Source: Agromyces tardus (lineage in GTDB: Bacteria; Actinomycetota; Actinomycetes; Actinomycetales; Microbacteriaceae). From it: DNA of 64,000 nt. Shown piece by piece: positions 60,602 through 64,000 of the stretch. Position numbers and translations under genes: made by a program. Position 1 is the first letter of the stretch, and each line of letters starts with the position of its first letter. Location: contig NZ_RHHB01000002.1 of assembly GCF_003710805.1 (NCBI RefSeq), positions 1 through 64,000 of the forward strand, given 5' to 3'. The notes beneath the pieces were generated by a model. It was not told where the DNA came from and made no database searches. It saw only the letters and a program-made list of their open reading frames with translations.

Positions 60602-61936
60602 TCAGCTCGGGATGCGGACGCGGGCGCGGGGCCCGGACTGCTCGCGCGCGGCCGGAGCCGCGAGCCCCGCCACGACCATGAGCCCGACGATGAGCAGCAG
60701 CGCGTTGAGGATGCCGAAGTGCTGTCCGAGGAAGCCGATCACGGGCGGCCCCACCAGGAAGGCGCAGTACCCGATCATCGCGACGGCGCTGACGCGTGCC
60801 GCGGCATCCGCTCGATCGGGCACGTCGGCCGCGGCCGACATGCCGACCGGGAACGCGAGCGAGCAGCCGATGCCCCAGAGCGCCGTGCCGACGATGAGCA
60901 TCCACGGCTCGCTCGAGAAGATGAACAGCGAGAGCCCCACGACGCCGATGACCGCCATCGCCCGCAGCATGGCCACGCGACCGAAGCGGTCGATGAACGG
61001 GCCGCCGAGCACGCGCGCTGCCGTGATCGAGATCGTGAAGACGGTGAACACGGCGGCGCCGATCGTCTCGTCGTACCCGTGTCCGTCGACGACCGCGAGG
61101 GCGAGCCAGTCGTTCGCGCTGCCCTCGGCGAAGGTCATGCCGAGCATGATCACGCCGATCAGCAGCAGGCGCCCGTCGGTCCAGACCGCGAGGCCGCGCT
61201 TGAGGCGCACGGTCCACGGCTCGCGCGGGGTCTCGGTGTGCGGGTCGTCGCCGAGCTCCTCGCGCACCGGCACGAAGCGCACGGCGACGATGGCGGCCAC
61301 CGCGATGAGCGCGGCGATGACGCCCAGGTGCGCCGCGACGACGATGCCGAGCGCGGATGCCGCGGCCGCGAGCGCGGCGCCGGCGACCGTGCCGAAGCTG
61401 AAGAACGCGTGCATGAGCGGCATGACGGTCTTGCCGAGCTCGCGCTCGGCCTCGGCGCCCTCGACGTTCATCATCACGTCGACCGCGCCGTTGCCGAACC
61501 CGAACAGCACGAGGCCGATCGCGAGCATCGGCACCGACGGGAGGATCGATCCGCCCACGCCCACGAACACGAGGCCGACCGACACGGTGATGAGCACGCC
61601 GGCCATGCCGAGGCGGGCGCCGAAGCGGGCCATGAGCGGGGGAGCGGCGATGAGGCCCACGATGGAGCCGATCGAGCCCGCGAGGATGACGAGGCCGACG
61701 CCCTGCGTGCTGAGGCCGACGTCGTCGCGCACCGCGGGGATGCGGGCGACCCAGCTCGCGAGGCTCAGGCCCGAGAGGAAGAAGATCGCGAAGATCGCGT
61801 TGCGCCAGGCGACGAGCTCGCGGCGGGGCCGGGCCGGGTCGGAGGGCGAGCCGGCGGTGCCGGCGGCGGCGCGGTCGGCGTGCGGGACTTCCTGGTTCTC
61901 GGCCATGGCGGGTGCGGGGTCGTGGTGCTGCGACAT
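60602..61936 (-). CDS. YbjJ/FucP-type MFS transporter
   Basis: A 444-residue, 12-helix MFS protein. It has the family's WVARIPAVRDDVGLSTQGVG after helix 1, GFGNGAVDVMMNVEGAEAER (conserved acidic/Asn loop of the YbjJ group) and WGIGCSLAFPVGMSAAAD in the second half. The group is annotated as sugar or inner-membrane transporters without proven substrate. ATG 61936 is the likely start. Its promoter carries a tandem pair of TCGAATCGATTCGA palindromes (61983-62011), so it is tightly regulated by a factor not in this window. Confidence 0.85.
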   Translation of the reverse strand: MSQHHDPAPAMAENQEVPHADRAAAGTAGSPSDPARPRRELVAWRNAIFAIFFLSGLSLASWVARIPAVRDDVGLSTQGVGLVILAGSIGSIVGLIAAPPLMARFGARLGMAGVLITVSVGLVFVGVGGSILPSVPMLAIGLVLFGFGNGAVDVMMNVEGAEAERELGKTVMPLMHAFFSFGTVAGAALAAAASALGIVVAAHLGVIAALIAVAAIVAVRFVPVREELGDDPHTETPREPWTVRLKRGLAVWTDGRLLLIGVIMLGMTFAEGSANDWLALAVVDGHGYDETIGAAVFTVFTISITAARVLGGPFIDRFGRVAMLRAMAVIGVVGLSLFIFSSEPWMLIVGTALWGIGCSLAFPVGMSAAADVPDRADAAARVSAVAMIGYCAFLVGPPVIGFLGQHFGILNALLLIVGLMVVAGLAAPAAREQSGPRARVRIPS

Positions 61937-61982
61937 TACTGCCTCGTCGTCGAAGTGGGGCCGGATGCCGGCCAGGTGTCGG

Positions 61983-62042
61983 TCGAATCGATTCGAGTCG
62001 AATCGATTCGACCACAATACCGAGTGGCGTTCGGCGGTGCAA
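61983..62042 (-). promoter_or_regulatory. Promoter and tandem palindromic operator of the MFS gene
   Basis: Reading leftward: TTGCAC (62037-62042), a 17-bp spacer and TATTGT (62014-62019). Immediately downstream are two perfect TCGAATCGATTCGA palindromes (61998-62011 and 61983-61996), with a 15-bp period. This is a strong repressor site. Confidence 0.78.
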
Positions 62043-62100
62043 GTCCGGCCGGCCGGTCATCGCCGCGTTCGGAGGCCGCCTCGACCGCGGCGTACTTCGC

Positions 62101-62308
62101 GGCGGGCTCGCGTGAGTGCAGCCTCATGTGAGGCGACGCGCAGCTGAGCCACGGCGGGCTCGCGTGAGTGCGGCCTCATGTGAGGCGACGCTCAGATGAT
62201 CCACGGTGGGCTCGCGTGAGCGCGGCCTCACATGAGGCGACGCGCAGCTGAGCCACGGCAGGCTCCCGTGAGCGCGGCCTCATGTGAGGCCACGCTCACT
62301 TGAGCCAT
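62101..62308. repeat. Four tandem 52-bp repeats with a GCCTCAYRTGAGGC core
   Basis: Units start at 62101, 62153, 62205 and 62257, exactly 52 bp apart and nearly identical. Each contains GCGTGAG, then the palindrome-like GCCTCATGTGAGGC (CACATG in unit 3), then CGACGC and CAGCTGAG. They lie between the divergent MFS and tdh promoters. The core matches 7315-7325 near pepA. There are no variable spacers, so it is not a CRISPR array. Confidence 0.88.
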
Positions 62309-62724
62309 GGCGGAACTGTGCCGCGCCGCAATCGCGACCCGCGAATCCCGCCCCGCCCGCCGCCGGCGGCCTGCACGCGGGGACCCCGAAGGCAGCAGTC
62401 ACGGCCGCCGACGCGCACGGATCCGCATCGGTCAAGTCCGCGGAAAGGGGGACTGGCGGCCCGCCTGCCGCCGTGTGAGGATCACCCCAATCGAGGATGG
62501 TGGCAACTTGCACCGCCACCGTCCTCGTCCAATTTCCGGGCCGCACCGCCGGGCATCGGCTCGAAGCGCCCGCCGTGCGGCTCCCGCGCAACCCCAGCCG
62601 TGCGACATCCGCTCGCCGCCGTCGTTACGATGATCGGGTCACCTCGACGCGCGCCGTGACCCTCGGTGCGTGAGCTCGGCACCGCACACCCCCGCGGCGC
62701 CCGTACGAAACGGACACCCCGCCG
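62309..62724. other. 416-bp gap upstream of tdh
   Basis: No supported gene. TACGAT (62626-62631) is a possible -10 for tdh, giving a leader of about 90 nt. No clear hairpin terminator, tRNA or riboswitch was recognised. Confidence 0.45.
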
Positions 62725-63768
62725 ATGAAGGCACTGTACAAACCCGCGCCCGGCGCCGGACTCGAACTCGTCGACCGGCCGGAGCCCGAGACGGGGCCCG
62801 CCGACGTGAAGATCCGGGTGCTGCGCACCGGCATCTGCGGCACCGACCTCCACATCGAGAAGTGGGACGACTGGGCCGCCGCCGAGATCCGCACCCCGCT
62901 CATCCCCGGGCACGAGTTCTACGGCGAGGTCGTCGAGGTCGGCGAGCTCGTGCACGACGTCGCAGTGGGCGACCGGGTGTCGGGCGAGGGTCACATCGTC
63001 TGCGGCATGTGCCGCAACTGCCGCGCGGGGCGCCGCCAGATGTGCATCCGCACGCAGGGCGTCGGCCTGCACCGCGACGGCGCGTTCGCGGAGTTCATCG
63101 TCATCCCCGGCGAGAACGTCTGGGTGCACCACGCCGACGTCGAGCCCGAGGTCGGCGCGATCTTCGACCCGTTCGGCAACGCCGTGCACACCGCGCTCGC
63201 GTTCTCGCTCGTCGGCGAGGACGTGCTCGTCACCGGCTGCGGCCCCATCGGCCTCATGTCGATCGCGGTCGCCCGCCACGTGGGCGCGCGCTTCATCGTC
63301 GCGAGCGACGTGAGTCCCGCGCGGCTCGAGCTCGCGCTGCGGATGGGCGCGGATGCCACGGTCGACGTGTCCCGCGAGCGCATCCACGACGTGCAGCCGC
63401 GCCTGGGCATGCGCGAGGGCTTCGACGTCGGATTCGAGATGAGCGGAGCGGCATCCGCCCTGCCCCAGATGATCGAGAACATGAACCACGGCGGCCGCAT
63501 CGCCCTGCTGGGCCTGCCGAGCGAGCCCTACGCGATCGACTGGGGCAAGGTCGTCACGCACATGCTCACGCTCAAGGGCATCTACGGTCGCGAGATGTTC
63601 GAGACGTGGAACTCGATGAGCGCGATGCTGCAGACGAGCGCCGAGCTGCGCTCGCGCATCGCCTCGATCATCAGCGACCGGTACCCCGCGCGCGAGTGGC
63701 GTGCGGCGTTCGACGCGGCCGCCTCGGGCGGCGTGGGCAAGGTCATCCTCGACTGGACGGAGCTCTGA
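62725..63768 (+). CDS. tdh: L-threonine 3-dehydrogenase
   Basis: A 347-residue zinc MDR dehydrogenase that oxidises L-threonine to 2-amino-3-ketobutyrate with NAD. Catalytic zinc site [13 protein letters not shown] and [13 protein letters not shown]; structural zinc cysteines [15 protein letters not shown]; cofactor fold [18 protein letters not shown]. The Tdh signature GHEF-x-G and [13 protein letters not shown] are present. kbl follows after 0 nt (stop 63766-63768, ATG 63769), so the two-step threonine-to-glycine pathway is complete in this operon. Confidence 0.94.
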   Translation: MKALYKPAPGAGLELVDRPEPETGPADVKIRVLRTGICGTDLHIEKWDDWAAAEIRTPLIPGHEFYGEVVEVGELVHDVAVGDRVSGEGHIVCGMCRNCRAGRRQMCIRTQGVGLHRDGAFAEFIVIPGENVWVHHADVEPEVGAIFDPFGNAVHTALAFSLVGEDVLVTGCGPIGLMSIAVARHVGARFIVASDVSPARLELALRMGADATVDVSRERIHDVQPRLGMREGFDVGFEMSGAASALPQMIENMNHGGRIALLGLPSEPYAIDWGKVVTHMLTLKGIYGREMFETWNSMSAMLQTSAELRSRIASIISDRYPAREWRAAFDAAASGGVGKVILDWTEL

Positions 63769-64000
63769 ATGTACGGATCGGTGAAGGACCAGCTGCGGGC
63801 CGAACTCGACGAGATCGAGGCGGCCGGGCTCACGAAGCGCGAGCGCGGCATCCACGGGCCGCAGTCGGCCGAGATCGAGGTCGCCGGCCGCGAGGTGCTC
63901 AACTTCTGCGCGAACAACTACCTGGGGCTCGCGAACGATCCCCGCATCGTCGCCGCGGCGCACCGCGGCCTCGACGAGTGGGGCTACGGACTCGCGAGCG
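63769..64000 (+). CDS. kbl: Glycine C-acetyltransferase (2-amino-3-ketobutyrate CoA ligase), truncated by window end
   Basis: Only the first 77 codons are present: [60 protein letters not shown]. This is the N-terminus of Kbl, a PLP enzyme that cleaves 2-amino-3-ketobutyrate with CoA to glycine and acetyl-CoA. It starts directly after tdh, which makes its product. The PLP lysine lies beyond the window. Confidence 0.93.
   Translation, partial: MYGSVKDQLRAELDEIEAAGLTKRERGIHGPQSAEIEVAGREVLNFCANNYLGLANDPRIVAAAHRGLDEWGYGLAS

Noticed and set aside
62101-62308. CRISPR array
   Set aside because: The units are repeated over their whole 52 bp with no variable spacers, and no cas gene is nearby.

Overview
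The window is about 70% G+C and gene-dense. It has actinobacterial features: a NucS mismatch endonuclease, MocR, XRE and LacI regulators, apparent leaderless starts (a TANNNT box 6-8 nt before ATG or GTG), and the LacI, TetR and ABC families typical of soil actinobacteria. The heptamer GGATGCC/GGCATCC is frequent, and there is a palindromic CTGGTCGAG...GTATCGAGACC repeat. Both suggest Microbacteriaceae, perhaps Agromyces, but this is inference; no rRNA or other marker is present. I see no tRNA, rRNA, CRISPR array, insertion sequence or prophage.

Layout. 1-7.3 kb: a truncated MocR regulator divergent from a flavin-binding PNPOx protein, two small ORFs, a large LuxR-type ATPase regulator, glutathione peroxidase, a DUF2461 protein, and two small membrane proteins, one interrupted by an in-frame amber codon. 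7.4-16 kb: leucyl aminopeptidase with a DHA2 exporter, an SLC13 transporter, a VTT-domain protein, a ThrE-like exporter with an unusual secreted proline-rich arm, and a DUF998-like membrane protein. 16-39 kb: a fructan region. 39-46 kb: a cyclase-like DUF2652 protein beside a cyclic-nucleotide-domain MFS protein, a TetR regulator and a secreted M6 (immune inhibitor A) metalloprotease. 45.5-57.8 kb: a candidate catabolic island for a nitrogenous compound. 57.9-64 kb: a HAD phosphatase, NucS, a DHFR-like reductase, a conserved hypothetical, a YbjJ-like MFS protein, a 52-bp tandem repeat array, and tdh-kbl for threonine breakdown.

The fructan region looks like a complete extracellular levan cycle. 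A secreted levansucrase (GH68) makes polymer from sucrose. A large secreted GH32 enzyme and a second membrane-anchored or secreted GH32 enzyme degrade it. An FrcBCA-type ABC importer takes up the released sugar, and a PfkB kinase phosphorylates it. Four copies of the palindrome TGACAWCGWTGTCA lie at the promoters of levansucrase, the large GH32, the LacI-pfkB unit and the ABC operon. This links synthesis, degradation, uptake and phosphorylation to one LacI repressor (34286-35347). The second GH32 gene has a different perfect palindrome (TTGCAAATCGATTTGCAA) and may answer to one of two other LacI paralogues. One of those paralogues has its hinge helix replaced by 17 tandem (K/E/T/D)A(P/S) triplets. 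Two long DUF4062-NB-ARC-TPR (STAND) ATPases, clear paralogues of each other, are embedded in the region.

The candidate catabolic island contains an NMT1/THI5-type ABC importer, a CodA-type amidohydrolase, a FAD-linked oxidase, a creatininase-family hydrolase, a PNPOx protein and an SDR in one leftward run. Divergent or adjacent to these are an XRE-cupin regulator, a VanB-type 2Fe-2S reductase without a visible oxygenase partner, a TRZ/ATZ-type deaminase lacking two usual metal ligands, and an MTHFR-like protein. Its substrate cannot be read from sequence.
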